From: an uncultured Pluralibacter sp.
GTDB taxonomy: Bacteria; Pseudomonadota; Gammaproteobacteria; Enterobacterales; Enterobacteriaceae
Reading direction: 5' to 3'
DNA length: 64,000 nucleotides
Assembly: GCF_913775985.1 (NCBI RefSeq)
Contig: NZ_CAJYMB010000113.1
Coordinates: forward strand, 1-64,000
Shown here: positions 44,917-53,860 of the stretch, piece after piece
Numbering within the stretch: the first letter of the stretch is position 1
How the letters are laid out: the number at the start of each line of letters is the position of its first letter
Translations under genes and position numbers: made by a program
Notes under the pieces: generated by a model
Seen by the model: only the letters and a program-made list of their open reading frames with translations
Database searches by the model: none
Told to the model about the DNA's origin: nothing

Positions 44917-44950
44917 AGGTTGTATCTAATACTGGGGGCAGGTCACAAAG

Positions 44951-45103
44951 TTGGACATACAGGCTGTGCATCAGTATTTGACGAGATCTACATGGGCAAA
45001 AGGTATAGATCTGGAAGCCGTCACGGCTTCAGTAGCGAACAGCCTTAACTTTGGCATTTATCACAATGAATCTCAGGCAGGATTTGCACGTTTGATAAAT
45101 GCG
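44951..45103 (+). pseudogene. N-terminal fragment of a GNAT acetyltransferase
   Basis: Starting five bases beyond the IS end, 'MDIQAVHQYLTRSTWAKGID' and 'SVANSLNFGIYHNESQAGFA' then 'RLI' match the first third of a common GNAT family. At about 45103 the match stops and unrelated sequence follows. The acetyl-CoA-binding motif is missing, so it is a dead end-piece. Confidence 0.6.
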
Positions 45104-45126
45104 AGTTCTTCGTTTCATGGCAACGC

Positions 45127-45171
45127 CCCCCTTGATCAAGGATAGCGTTGCATCGACCCATTGAACTTACA
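45127..45171 (+). repeat. 45-bp direct repeat, copy A
   Basis: CCCCCTTGATCAAGGATAGC and the following 25 bases, to CTTACA, are identical to 53700-53744. In the second copy it directly adjoins an IS-end sequence. Function unknown. Confidence 0.8.
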
Positions 45172-45400
45172 GCTCATAGCGGACGTTCATCACCTGCAAC
45201 CACTGCGCGACTTCTAACCCCCTCCCAAGTTGACATTAAACACAACTGCTCACCCGTTCCCCGCCGTGCGCGAGACATTCAGTCCGCTCCGGCGGCGCAT
45301 GCGGCTTCCGGTGTCGCCCCTGCTGGCTTCACTTTGCGCCCGGCTGCTGTGTCGGCACGGCGCAGGTGAGGCCGTGCAACCATTGACTGAGGAGAGAATC
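45172..45400. other. Gap before the DUF1281-like gene
   Basis: GC-rich, no supportable gene; open frames here have no ribosome site or family features. Confidence 0.4.
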
Positions 45401-45619
45401 ATGCCGAACTGGTGTGTAAACAGGCGGTGTGTGACCGGCCTGAAGGAGAACGTGAGTGAGGTGCGAACGCTGATGCGGGGCGAGGTATGTCCGGCATACG
45501 TGCGGGCTGAATCAGAAGGCATTCAGCTGTTTCTGGCGGGTTGCGCCGGGCTGCTGCGCCCGGTGACGGACAAAACCTGCTACCGGCTGCAAAGCCTGTG
45601 CTTGCCGGGTAACACATGA
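45401..45619 (+). pseudogene. Truncated DUF1281-like (YubB-type) plasmid protein
   Basis: The start MPNWCVNRRCVTGLKENVSE is characteristic of DUF1281/YubB ferredoxin-like proteins common on enterobacterial plasmids ('MPNWCxNxVTVTG'). It keeps 'GIQLFLAGCAGLLRPV' and ends after 72 residues, far shorter than the roughly 280-residue family. GGAGAG precedes the ATG. Probably a remnant cut by the fimbrial region that follows. Confidence 0.6.
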
Positions 45620-45634
45620 AGAAAATCACTTCAG

Positions 45635-46759
45635 CTAGTTGGCGACGTTGCTCTGTGTCGACGGTGTGTAAATAATGGTTAATTTACCCGTGTAATACCC
45701 TGCAGCCTTATCCGCCAGATTAAAGGCTGGCGTGATGATCTGTATGGGGGCAGGGACGCAGAGCGATACTCCCGGCACGCCCGGCAATACGACCTGACGC
45801 TGGATATTACGCTGGTTAGTATTGCTCCAGCTGATTTCGGTAGCGTTTTTTATCTCCTGAGCCACTCCCGTCGTCGGGTTAATGACGCTGACCTGGTAGT
45901 CAATGCGATTGGCAGCCTGCGTTTTGTCTGCGCCGGTGCGATAGACGGAGAAAAGTCCGGCAGCCCTGCCCGTCGCGCTCGCTCCCTCATCGCTAAAAAT
46001 CATATTCACGCGGTTGCTTGAGGAGTTGCTGCCGTCGTACAGGCACATATCCAGGGACGCGCTGCCGCTGGCAGTGGCATTTTTACTGGTTCCCGGCCGG
46101 TTATTAAGGTTAAGGTCGACCCTTGGCGCGCTGTAGGGGAAGGCCGGAAAATAAATCTGCTGGTTGTTAAGGTCCGTCACCGTCAGAACAACATTGGCCG
46201 TCCATGTATACAGGTAAGTTGAGGTCCACTGCCACAGGTCCTGTTTGAGCGTAGCCCTCCATACCCCGGGTGTGGTGAGTTTTGCAAGCTCGCTCTGGGC
46301 GATACTATAAGTAAATAATACAGGACCAGGTGAATCCGAACATACAGCGGCAGAAGATGCTGGCCTATAATAACAAAAAGGAGAAGCTTTGCGGAGTCCA
46401 ACAACAGTCAGGTTTACCGAAGTCGATGTACCATCTCGCGTAAACTTCAGTACTATATTGGAATCACTGTCAGAGCCCGCCCACACTGGGCTGGTATTGG
46501 CACAGGCACCATAAATGGGGTCTGATGTACTTTTGCATACAAGAGAATTTCGCGCCCATATATCAGAGTTGTTAGTACTCCCGTCACTCCCGCCCGAGAG
46601 ATGATCCCATATTGTGAGGGATGAGGGGACGGACATCCGGTCATATTTCGCCGTCAGCGTCGTGTTCCTGGCCATGGGGGCCTCGTATACCGCGTAGCAC
46701 GGCGCAACGCTGGCGCCAAGCGCGCCCAGAATCAGCCCCAGATAACAGAATAATTTCAC
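45635..46759 (-). CDS. CS1/CFA/I-type fimbrial tip adhesin
   Basis: A 374-residue secreted protein with signal peptide (MKLFCYLGLILGALGASVAP, cut near CYA). It is the last gene of the fimbrial operon, the position and size of CooD/CfaE minor tip subunits, and contains 'YDRMSVPSSLTIWDHLSGG' and 'ITPAFNLADKAAGYYTGKLT' resembling the CS1-type adhesin and pilin domains. It should initiate assembly at the usher and bind the host or plant surface; receptor unknown. It starts nine bases after the usher stop. Confidence 0.75.
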   Translation of the reverse strand: MKLFCYLGLILGALGASVAPCYAVYEAPMARNTTLTAKYDRMSVPSSLTIWDHLSGGSDGSTNNSDIWARNSLVCKSTSDPIYGACANTSPVWAGSDSDSNIVLKFTRDGTSTSVNLTVVGLRKASPFCYYRPASSAAVCSDSPGPVLFTYSIAQSELAKLTTPGVWRATLKQDLWQWTSTYLYTWTANVVLTVTDLNNQQIYFPAFPYSAPRVDLNLNNRPGTSKNATASGSASLDMCLYDGSNSSSNRVNMIFSDEGASATGRAAGLFSVYRTGADKTQAANRIDYQVSVINPTTGVAQEIKNATEISWSNTNQRNIQRQVVLPGVPGVSLCVPAPIQIITPAFNLADKAAGYYTGKLTIIYTPSTQSNVAN

Positions 46760-46768
46760 ATTCTTTCC

Positions 46769-49483
46769 TTACTCGTTCATTGCCGTTGGGCGGGCATCAC
46801 GAACGTTGCCCGCAGTCATCAGCTCAACCTGCTTCTGCTCTGCTCCCGGCAGGTTAGCCATGTCCGTGCTTTCGCACGTCGTTGCCCCTACGTAACGCAC
46901 CACGTCACGGACCGCCCTTACTTTCATGCTGCACTGCCAGAACGCCTGGTCCTTCATCACGTACAGCATTTTCAGCGGCCTGTTCGTTTCCAGCGTGAAC
47001 CCGCCCCCGCCGAGCGGCGTCCAGGACATGACGTTAAGCGGTATTCCGCCCTCAAGTGGCCGGTGCTGCGCGTCGGTCATCTGCCCCAGCCACGTGTAGC
47101 GGGTGCTGACCGCAATGCTGCGGTTAAACACCCGACCCGGGGTCATGAATAACGTACGCGAGCCGGCTCCCTTGCTGATTTCACTGCTGGTACCTGCCGG
47201 TGATGACGCGGACTCCGTGATAGTGAACGTCGTCTCGCGGTAGCCGGGCACGGTAAACAGGGCGTGACTGTTGCCGCTTATGTCACTCCGCCCCCCGCTG
47301 TCCAGCGAAACGCTGACTCTTGAGTCCTTTTGTTCGTCGTCCTGCTCTACCCCCACCGTCACGGCCGAGGACGGGGTGCCGTCTCCCCACCGCCCCCAGA
47401 AGAGACCCTTCCGGTCGATAACGAGAGAAGAGTTGTAATTTCCGCTGCTGCTCAGCGTGTGGGCATTACCCGTTTTCTGCCAGGCGTCACTGACGGTAAG
47501 CGCGCCGCTGCCGTACTGCCCACCGGCCCGGCCGTACGCCGAAGCGGTCACGGTGTCCGAATTGACGCCGTAAAGTGAGGTACCGAGCTCGTTTTCACCT
47601 GTGTCATCTGCGTAATGGCTGTAGGCCGCGTTGTAGCCCAGCCGGTCGCCGCCGCGCTGGCTGGTCTGCCAGCTTGCGCCCGCAGACGCCGTGCTTCTTG
47701 ACCGTGCGGTGCCGCCTGAGGCGCGCGACAGGCTGAAGGTGAGGAAGGCACCCTTGTCCGTGCCGTCATAGCCGCTGTCTTTACGCATAAACGCATTAAC
47801 GCTTGAGCTGACGTTGATGCTGTTCCATCTGAACTGTCGCGTCACGCCGGTCTGCCAGGTCCGGCTGCGCGAGCGCGTCTGATATACCTGCTCCCAGGGC
47901 ACGCCGGCCTGCGCGTTTTTGTCATCATCGGGCAGATCACGACGATATACGTAGCGGCCTTCGTTACTGCTGAGCGCGTAGCCCAGCGTGCCGTACCACT
48001 GAGAAAGGGGGACGGACAGCATGACGTTAGTACTTTTATAACAGCCGCTGTAGCTGTAGCGGTGTTCTGCCTGATTGTCACAGTCAGGTGCGGTCATTGA
48101 CGAACGGTAGAAGCTGAGAGAAAAGCCGTCGTTGTAGTTAAGCTGCTGAATATTCCCCCGGGAGCCGTCGCTGCCATACAGATAGCTGGCGCGCGTTGTC
48201 AGCATGCCATCAAGAGGGCCTGAACTGAATCCGTGCGCCCAGTCTGCGGCACCTTCCCAGTAGCGTGCATCGCGGAGGAGGGCAGCGCCTGCGGTCAGTG
48301 ATGCGTTTGCGGTCACGGGCAGGCGCAATCCGCCCTGCACAACGCGCCTGCTGTCATCATCAGAGCGCGGCCTGACGCCGCCGTCGTCGCTGATGTTCCC
48401 GCCCTGAATAAACCACTGAAAGGAGCTAGGCTGCGCGCTGCCGGTACCCGTATAGGGCACAGTTTCGGTTCTGACCAGCTGGCCGTTTTCATAGATGCGC
48501 AAAGAAACGACATAGCTGCCGGCCGGGAAGGTTCGCGTGTCAAGTTCCTGCGCGCCTGCCTTAAGGTAGAAAGAGGAGAGCAGCTGGCCATCGCGGTAAG
48601 CATCCACCCGTGAGTCCTGGGAGAGGAAAACGTTAACGGGCGTGCCCCGGGATACCTTATCCATGTTGATCCATGACAGGGTGGACCCCAGGCGCGCACC
48701 ACGAATTTTACCCAGTGGCAGCTGACTGAGGTTGATATTGCCGCCGGCGTTGCTGAAAATGTCGCGTGCATCCATCAGCCCGCCCTGAACATAGACGCGC
48801 TTCCAGAGGTCCTGCCGGAAATAGGCATTGCTGACCTCCGCCTCCTGCACGCTGGATGAACGCGCGTGCTGGCCCTGCCAGTTCCAGTCAATATTCAGAT
48901 AGCCATTCTGTGTCACGCCCAGCGAACCGTTGCCCTGGACGGAGGCGGACTGATAGTTTCTGTCAGCAACAAAGTTGACGTTTTGCTGATGAATCAGCGC
49001 ATTACTGCTATCCGCACTGGCCTCATAATAGACGTCCTGCGCGTCATTTTTAGGGCGAAACTGCGGCCCAAGAAATAAACCGACCCGGGCATTATTTTCA
49101 TCGTAAATAATGGCCACGCTATCAGTTTCAATATAGTCGCAACCGGGGGCCCTGCCGTTGGTGCCGCAGGCAAGATTACCGTTACGCCTGAGGGGAGAAT
49201 TCATTGAGCGATTCAGCAGGGTGCCGAGCCCTGAAGCGGCCGCATATTTCTTCAGCACGGCGGCGATAAGTGCTTCAGGCTGCAGAAACTGTACGTGTTC
49301 AAGGTCGACCCGGGCCTGAAAGACGCCGAGAGTTTCACCGTAGAGTGATACGTCCAGCATCATATTCTGACCACGTGCGAGCTCTTCAAAACCCACGGGT
49401 ACACTAATCGCGGCCTGAACTCCTTCGAACGAGGGCAGTGCAGCCGCGATTACTGCGGCTATAAATTTCAGGCTGCTACACAT
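46769..49483 (-). CDS. CS1/CFA/I-type outer membrane usher
   Basis: A 904-residue usher with signal peptide (ending near VQA). 'GFEELARGQNMMLDVSLYGE' begins the N-terminal chaperone-binding domain; the middle holds the beta-barrel with plug ('AYRDGQLLSSFYLKAGAQEL', 'LDTRTFPAGSYVVSLRIYEN'), and the end the C-terminal domains. Length and motifs fit the alternate chaperone-usher (alpha) class, CooC/CfaC, rather than classical FimD. It secretes and polymerises the pilin. A hairpin separates it from the pilin gene and may lower its expression. Confidence 0.85.
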   Translation of the reverse strand: MCSSLKFIAAVIAAALPSFEGVQAAISVPVGFEELARGQNMMLDVSLYGETLGVFQARVDLEHVQFLQPEALIAAVLKKYAAASGLGTLLNRSMNSPLRRNGNLACGTNGRAPGCDYIETDSVAIIYDENNARVGLFLGPQFRPKNDAQDVYYEASADSSNALIHQQNVNFVADRNYQSASVQGNGSLGVTQNGYLNIDWNWQGQHARSSSVQEAEVSNAYFRQDLWKRVYVQGGLMDARDIFSNAGGNINLSQLPLGKIRGARLGSTLSWINMDKVSRGTPVNVFLSQDSRVDAYRDGQLLSSFYLKAGAQELDTRTFPAGSYVVSLRIYENGQLVRTETVPYTGTGSAQPSSFQWFIQGGNISDDGGVRPRSDDDSRRVVQGGLRLPVTANASLTAGAALLRDARYWEGAADWAHGFSSGPLDGMLTTRASYLYGSDGSRGNIQQLNYNDGFSLSFYRSSMTAPDCDNQAEHRYSYSGCYKSTNVMLSVPLSQWYGTLGYALSSNEGRYVYRRDLPDDDKNAQAGVPWEQVYQTRSRSRTWQTGVTRQFRWNSINVSSSVNAFMRKDSGYDGTDKGAFLTFSLSRASGGTARSRSTASAGASWQTSQRGGDRLGYNAAYSHYADDTGENELGTSLYGVNSDTVTASAYGRAGGQYGSGALTVSDAWQKTGNAHTLSSSGNYNSSLVIDRKGLFWGRWGDGTPSSAVTVGVEQDDEQKDSRVSVSLDSGGRSDISGNSHALFTVPGYRETTFTITESASSPAGTSSEISKGAGSRTLFMTPGRVFNRSIAVSTRYTWLGQMTDAQHRPLEGGIPLNVMSWTPLGGGGFTLETNRPLKMLYVMKDQAFWQCSMKVRAVRDVVRYVGATTCESTDMANLPGAEQKQVELMTAGNVRDARPTAMNE

Positions 49484-49518
49484 CCCACTCTTCCCGTCTT
49501 AATAATATCCATGATGTA

Positions 49519-49539
49519 AACGGGGCGCAGAGCCCCGTT
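49519..49539 (-). terminator. Intercistronic hairpin between pilin and usher
   Basis: AACGGGGC (49519-49526) pairs with GCCCCGTT (49532-49539). It lies 12 bases beyond the pilin stop and 36 before the usher start. Such hairpins stabilise the abundant pilin message and attenuate downstream transcription. Confidence 0.65.
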
Positions 49540-49550
49540 AGTATGGCAAT

Positions 49551-50057
49551 TTAATTATTTGAAGGAGCAGCTGCCTGAGTCACCACCAGGCTTACAACAC
49601 CGCTGTAGGTACCTGCTGCTGTGACAGCACCTGGCGTTTTCTGAGAGATAACCAGAGGCATTGCAGATGAACCATTAGTAACACCACCGGGAAACGTAGT
49701 CGCATAAGCGAAGGAGGTAGCAGCCGTGGACAGCGTCTGACCATTAATGGATACGCTCAGTGGAATAGCGTTTGCTCCCTGAGTATCAGTCAGTGAAGGT
49801 TCTGCAACCAGGCTCACATTCAGCGCCCGGTCCTCAGTGTTAGACCAGAACTTAATCTGTTCCTGATGAGCCTGAAGACCTTTGCCCGGAAGATACTGCA
49901 TTTCCACAGCAGCTGGCAGTGCAGAGCCATCGGCTTTCGTCACGTCGACTGTTGGATCGATGCTGGCAGTAACGGTGATGTCACGCTGAGCGGCACCGGC
50001 GCTAAAGGCGGTGACCAGCGCGAATGCAGCAAGGTTAAACTTAAAATTACTTTTCAT
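49551..50057 (-). CDS. CS1-type major fimbrial subunit
   Basis: A 168-residue pilin with signal peptide (MKSNFKFNLAAFALVTAFSA, cut after GAA). The mature start 'QRDITVTASIDPTVDVTKAD' and 'LPAAVEMQYLPGKGLQAHQE' are close to CooA/CfaB family pilins ('EKNITVTASVDPTIDLLQAD'), and 'AAGTYSGVVSLVVTQAA' forms the last strand. It polymerises into the fimbrial shaft through donor-strand exchange of its N-terminus. Confidence 0.88.
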   Translation of the reverse strand: MKSNFKFNLAAFALVTAFSAGAAQRDITVTASIDPTVDVTKADGSALPAAVEMQYLPGKGLQAHQEQIKFWSNTEDRALNVSLVAEPSLTDTQGANAIPLSVSINGQTLSTAATSFAYATTFPGGVTNGSSAMPLVISQKTPGAVTAAGTYSGVVSLVVTQAAAPSNN

Positions 50058-50082
50058 TAAGGTTTCCTTTTAGGTTTGTATA

Positions 50083-50099
50083 CCCTTTTACCAAAAGGG
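50083..50099 (-). other. Short hairpin between chaperone and pilin genes
   Basis: CCCTTTT (50083-50089) pairs with AAAAGGG (50093-50099) directly after the chaperone stop. It may be an RNA-processing or attenuation element. Confidence 0.45.
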
Positions 50100-50100
50100 A

Positions 50101-50847
50101 TCAATGTACCTGCGATGCAGGCAGTTCAATTTCTTCCGTCCTGTTATTAGTCCAGTTGAAATATTTTATTTTGTAAGTGCTGCCAGCTGAGAAACGTATT
50201 CCCGGAGCTGGGATGATGCTTTCTGGATAAACGGTCAGAGTCTTTTTTCTCCAGCTGCATTCCCCGCTTGGGTTGCATAAACCTATGTCAGTTACCGGGA
50301 TGCGGATGGTGCCGTCGTTAAACAACCTTCCTGTTGAAGGAATATATTTCAGGCTAACCTCAGTTCTACGCGGCTTTACGTGAATTAGGGCTCCCCATAT
50401 AATGTTAACACCAACCTGCGCCGCTTTTTCAGTATTTTTTTTATCATCTGAGTTATTATTGAAAGCGGTCTCGCTAACACCTTCGAAATAAACCCTCCAG
50501 GTGGTTTCTTTTTCAGGTGGAGTCATTGAAACAATCCTCACTACTCTCTCTCCGCCAGCCGCTAGTGCTATTTTCTGTGGTGTGACAACAATCTGGCTGG
50601 CGTCAGTCATATCGGCATCTGCCTCATGTTCATTTTTGGTTCCGGGATTTATTATTTTTTTTAACTTTATTTTAACGAACTCAACTTCATCATTCTGGGA
50701 TATTACTCTTATCTGAGATGTACCGTTTTCTCCAACCGTGGTCTCCATCGGGTACACATACATAGCTGCATGTGTGGTTTGGAAAAAAAACGTAGCGCAG
50801 ATTGCCGTTAAAAATTGAGTGGTGCTGGTAAAAGGCCAGATTTTCAT
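50101..50847 (-). CDS. CS1/CFA/I-type periplasmic fimbrial chaperone
   Basis: A 248-residue protein with signal peptide and a PapD-like fold: 'AAMYVYPMETTVGENGTSQI' at the mature N-terminus, 'IALAAGGERVVRIVSMTPPE' holding the G1 region, and the C-terminal Ig-like domain. The N-terminal 'V/M-x-P-M' strand and the gene order chaperone-pilin-usher-tip match CooB/CfaA. It carries pilins across the periplasm to the usher. First gene of the structural operon. Confidence 0.83.
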   Translation of the reverse strand: MKIWPFTSTTQFLTAICATFFFQTTHAAMYVYPMETTVGENGTSQIRVISQNDEVEFVKIKLKKIINPGTKNEHEADADMTDASQIVVTPQKIALAAGGERVVRIVSMTPPEKETTWRVYFEGVSETAFNNNSDDKKNTEKAAQVGVNIIWGALIHVKPRRTEVSLKYIPSTGRLFNDGTIRIPVTDIGLCNPSGECSWRKKTLTVYPESIIPAPGIRFSAGSTYKIKYFNWTNNRTEEIELPASQVH

Positions 50848-51392
50848 CTATATGTCCTTAATTATTTGTCTGAGTGTGAGCGATTGTCATCTCCTTACTA
50901 TTGCCTTAAAGGCGCGCAGGATATTATCCTGAAGATGTCTTGAGGGTTAAAAAATCAACCTTTGGATCCCATTTCAATTGAATTTTCTTTGTTTTATACA
51001 ACAGATCTTCTTTTCAGGAAGATAGCGTTACCATCAGGATATGTCATATGCAAGATTACCGAAATAATTGATGCCGTCAGAATGAAACTGAAATGTTAAT
51101 TATTATACAAGATAAAGTTCAGCCAGATAATGTGTGACTGAATTTAAACAAAGTATTAGTTAGATGGCACTTTAATTAAAATTTATTTGCCTTATTTTTT
51201 ATTAATCGGAGTGTTTTTACTTGAAAATTACGGGGAGGATGGAGGCGCTCATGCTCTCAAGTCACTGATTTTTTTAAATTTATAAAAAAATAAAGAAAAT
51301 TTAAAAGGTGCATCGATAAATCACCTTATCGCGCAGTGAGATGAATGAACGGCGCATTTCATCCCACTTACGGTGGATTCATGGCGGCAGCG
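50848..51392. other. 545-bp AT-rich promoter region of the fimbrial operon
   Basis: No gene. The composition is strongly AT-rich, typical of H-NS-silenced surface-structure promoters. It lies between the regulator pair and the structural genes, all on the minus strand. Confidence 0.5.
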
Positions 51393-51863
51393 TCAGTGTC
51401 GCTGAGTACAGACATAATATGGAACGAACTCACCGGAGAGCATCACTGAATTAATATTCAACCGGGAAATTAACAGTTCAACCTTACTTTTTGGCTGACG
51501 ATAAAATTCTGGAAACCACACGCTGGCCATTTCAGGTGAGAGTTTATCGTCAATAGAGGCGAGGATTTGACCCGAGACCCAGGTATACCGCGAGCCGACA
51601 TGATGACTGGTAAAGACTACCGTCCGGTTTACATTCTCACGGGTGCCATCTTCGCGAGTTACAAATCCGTTCATTGAGAGTGTTCCGCTATTTTCATCAA
51701 TATTCAGTTTCATTGAAAGACGCAGAATACCCGACTCTCTGTGAAAATTAATGTTGCCGGAGCAGGAGAAGCCGGATGTAATGCCATATCTATACCAGAT
51801 CGTAAAAGCCGTCAGTGCGACAGCCAGCCCCACGGTTGAGAGAAAAAAAATCCTTTTAATCAT
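51393..51863 (-). CDS. FidL-like membrane protein
   Basis: A 156-residue protein with one N-terminal membrane helix (MIKRIFFLSTVGLAVALTAF) and a periplasmic domain ('GFSCSGNINFHRESGILRLS', 'LSMNGFVTREDGTRENVNRT'). FidL-like proteins are encoded next to ToxR-type regulators such as Salmonella MarT and are thought to modulate them in the periplasm. It overlaps the end of the ToxR-like gene by eight bases, so the two are co-expressed. Confidence 0.65.
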   Translation of the reverse strand: MIKRIFFLSTVGLAVALTAFTIWYRYGITSGFSCSGNINFHRESGILRLSMKLNIDENSGTLSMNGFVTREDGTRENVNRTVVFTSHHVGSRYTWVSGQILASIDDKLSPEMASVWFPEFYRQPKSKVELLISRLNINSVMLSGEFVPYYVCTQRH

Positions 51864-52893
51864 GATAATAACCCGTGTCTTTGTAAATAAAATAGTTTGA
51901 ATAGCAGATGTCGTCCGAGAACAGGGCGATCTTTTCGCGGCAGTTTATCGCGGAGACCTTATTGCTGTAGGGATAATTGGTCAGGTAAAGCACCCTGGGC
52001 TCTTTACAGAAACGACTGAGGTAATCCACCATTTTGAGGTTCTTGAAATCGTAAGCACGGTTATTCTGATAAACCTCACAGGCCCCCAGTTTTCCCGTAT
52101 TAACATAATTTCCGGGCGAAACCGCAGGGTAGAGGATGAGTGAGCAGGCGACGATCAGCAGGATGCTGAGCAGCAAAACATAGCGCGGCCACGCAATGGT
52201 GACAGCACGCTTTTTTACCGCTGGCCCGGACAAAGTATCTGAAGTCCTGAGAGAGGCCGAATAATTAATCGCAACCCCCTCGGGCTGAATCAGGCCCGGA
52301 CTGCTGAATGTCTTACTGCTGCTTTTCATGTCTGGCTTAGCCTTAACTGATTCTGTCTCACCGGCCTGCCGCGGAGCAGGGCGGATTTCCGGCGGGTTAT
52401 CCTGTCCGGCCATTGCGCGTGACGCGTCGCTGTTTTGCTGCTCAGCCCTTTCACTCTCTGCCGGGAAGAGAAAGCCCTCCGCGTCATCGCTGTCCTGATC
52501 CTGCTGCTCCGCCTGCATCGCTTCTTCTTCTTCAGGCGTGTCCATATTGATATTGGTTAGTGCAACAGAAACCTGCAGATTGAATATAAAGCCCCGCCGG
52601 TGAATGGTTTCGATAATCCCATTGTCGAAATCCCCCGCCTGATTCAGCATTTTTCGTAAATAGAAAATGGTGTTATGCAGCACATTCAGCGAAGCTGTCA
52701 TGCCAAAGCGTTCCCAGCCAAATTTATACAGGTCATCGTGAGTGACCAGTTTGCCTTGATTTTCAATCAGTAACAGCAGGCAGAAGGCGCCTGGTGCTCT
52801 TAGTTTGACTTTAGTATCATTGTCCAGCCTGACCAGACATTTTTCAGAAAGAATAAATTTGACGTTATCGCCAATAATGTAAATGCGTCTCAT
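51856..52893 (-). CDS. ToxR/CadC-type membrane-bound transcriptional regulator
   Basis: A 345-residue regulator. Residues 1-100 form an OmpR-type winged helix ('APGAFCLLLLIENQGKLVTH', 'NVLHNTIFYLRKMLNQAGDF', 'GIIETIHRRGFIF'), then a long disordered acidic linker, a single membrane helix near 235-257 ('YVLLLSILLIVACSLILYPA') and a periplasmic domain with several cysteines. This is the ToxR/CadC/MarT layout: it senses the periplasm and activates nearby promoters. The ORF opens at 52926; the ATG at 52893 gives the usual MRRIYIIGD start. Likely controller of the fimbrial operon. Confidence 0.78.
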   Translation of the reverse strand: MRRIYIIGDNVKFILSEKCLVRLDNDTKVKLRAPGAFCLLLLIENQGKLVTHDDLYKFGWERFGMTASLNVLHNTIFYLRKMLNQAGDFDNGIIETIHRRGFIFNLQVSVALTNINMDTPEEEEAMQAEQQDQDSDDAEGFLFPAESERAEQQNSDASRAMAGQDNPPEIRPAPRQAGETESVKAKPDMKSSSKTFSSPGLIQPEGVAINYSASLRTSDTLSGPAVKKRAVTIAWPRYVLLLSILLIVACSLILYPAVSPGNYVNTGKLGACEVYQNNRAYDFKNLKMVDYLSRFCKEPRVLYLTNYPYSNKVSAINCREKIALFSDDICYSNYFIYKDTGYYHD

Positions 52894-53214
52894 TTTTATT
52901 AAAGCCCTGGCAGGTGACTGAAACAACGCTCTGTGAAAGGCGTTTTAATTATTTTTATTGCTGTTACTGTTCGTCTAAGAAAATTCCTAATCATTACTTA
53001 TAGTCCATTCGGTAAAAAAAAAGTAATTATTTTGATTAACTAACCGGCCTTTACCCATTAACTTATCCGATGATAATGGTCGACCCATTCAATCTAGTGA
53101 TGTAACGCACTGAATAATATATGTTTTTTTTGGTTTATAAAAGTAAATTAAATTTAAGCTGCTCTTCTGCTTGGTTTTCTTAAAATAGTTTTTTCACTTG
53201 AAAGGAATAAACCC

Positions 53215-53523
53215 ATGCAATCTGAAAGGTCTCTGTCTGAGAGAGCAGAGCAGAGTACAATGCAAGTTATTAACGCCGCCGGAACAGAAATTCGCCTGAA
53301 AAGTCAGGAGGTGTGTATCATCTGGTTTCTTATGACCGGCATGAAACCCAGGGATATCTCGCTGCTCATGCAGACAACCGAGCAGAATGTCAGTTATTAT
53401 AAAAGAACAGCTATGAAAAAGTTGCAGGTGAAAAACAACTTTGAAATGTTTTCATGGTTCCGGGGTAACAGAAGTGTGTTTAAGAGTGAGAAGGCCGAGT
53501 CTTTTATATTAAAACGCAGTTGA
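53215..53523 (+). CDS. LuxR-type helix-turn-helix regulator
   Basis: A 102-residue protein made almost only of a GerE/LuxR DNA-binding domain: 'LKSQEVCIIWFLMTGMKPRD', 'ISLLMQTTEQNVSYYKRTAM', 'KKLQVKNNFEMFSWF'. It lacks a receiver domain. AAAGGAA precedes the ATG. It is divergent from the ToxR-like gene, with a 320-bp AT-rich region between them, and probably acts on the fimbrial genes. Confidence 0.75.
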   Translation: MQSERSLSERAEQSTMQVINAAGTEIRLKSQEVCIIWFLMTGMKPRDISLLMQTTEQNVSYYKRTAMKKLQVKNNFEMFSWFRGNRSVFKSEKAESFILKRS

Positions 53524-53577
53524 TTTTGACAGCATTGATAATTTTCTTTGTAAATTAACTGACTTAAAGGGACGTAA

Positions 53578-53694
53578 GATGAGTAAATCTCTTAATGATT
53601 CAGAGAAGAAATTATTGATGGGATGATCGCGTTCCATGTAGAGAATCTGATCAACGACACCGTTGAGCTTATTTATCAGACAGAGTGCGGGTGA
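53578..53694 (+). pseudogene. Broken small gene ending at an IS-like scar
   Basis: ATGAGTAAATCTCTTAATG starts MSKSLNDSEKKLLMG and stops; one frame over the sequence continues 'DGMIAFHVENLINDTVELIY' and ends at the TGA of the IS-end sequence TGACCTGCTCCCC at 53693. It looks like a short gene following the LuxR-type gene, frameshifted and cut. Not recognised. Confidence 0.35.
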
Positions 53695-53744
53695 CCTGCT
53701 CCCCCTTGATCAAGGATAGCGTTGCATCGACCCATTGAACTTAC
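53693..53744 (+). repeat. IS-end scar plus 45-bp direct repeat, copy B
   Basis: TGACCTGCTCCCC (53693-53705) is identical to the first 13 bases of the IS3-family copies in this window. The 45 bases 53700-53744 are identical to 45127-45171. No transposase follows, so this is a solo end or the trace of a deletion. Confidence 0.65.
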
Positions 53745-53860
53745 ATCTCACAGCGGCCATTGCGATGCAAAGGTCCGCTCCGTGCCAGGAGTGGATATTC
53801 ATTACATTGATTTGCTGAGATCAACTAGTCAAAAGAAGAATGCTGCCTTTTGCCGTTTTT

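Larger units (their letters stand above)
43725..44945 (+). mobile_element. IS3-family (IS407-like) insertion sequence, copy 1
   Basis: A 1221-bp element bounded by TGACCTGCTCCCC at the left and the inverse of TGACCTGCCCCCA at the right. It contains orfA and orfB in the usual -1 frame relation. No target-site duplication is evident (ATAG left, CAAA right), suggesting rearrangement after insertion. A second copy of the same length lies inverted at 61905-63125. Confidence 0.88.

Noticed and set aside
46769-49483. Several long open frames antisense to the usher gene
   Set aside because: They are shadows caused by the GC-rich codon pattern of the usher; none has family features.
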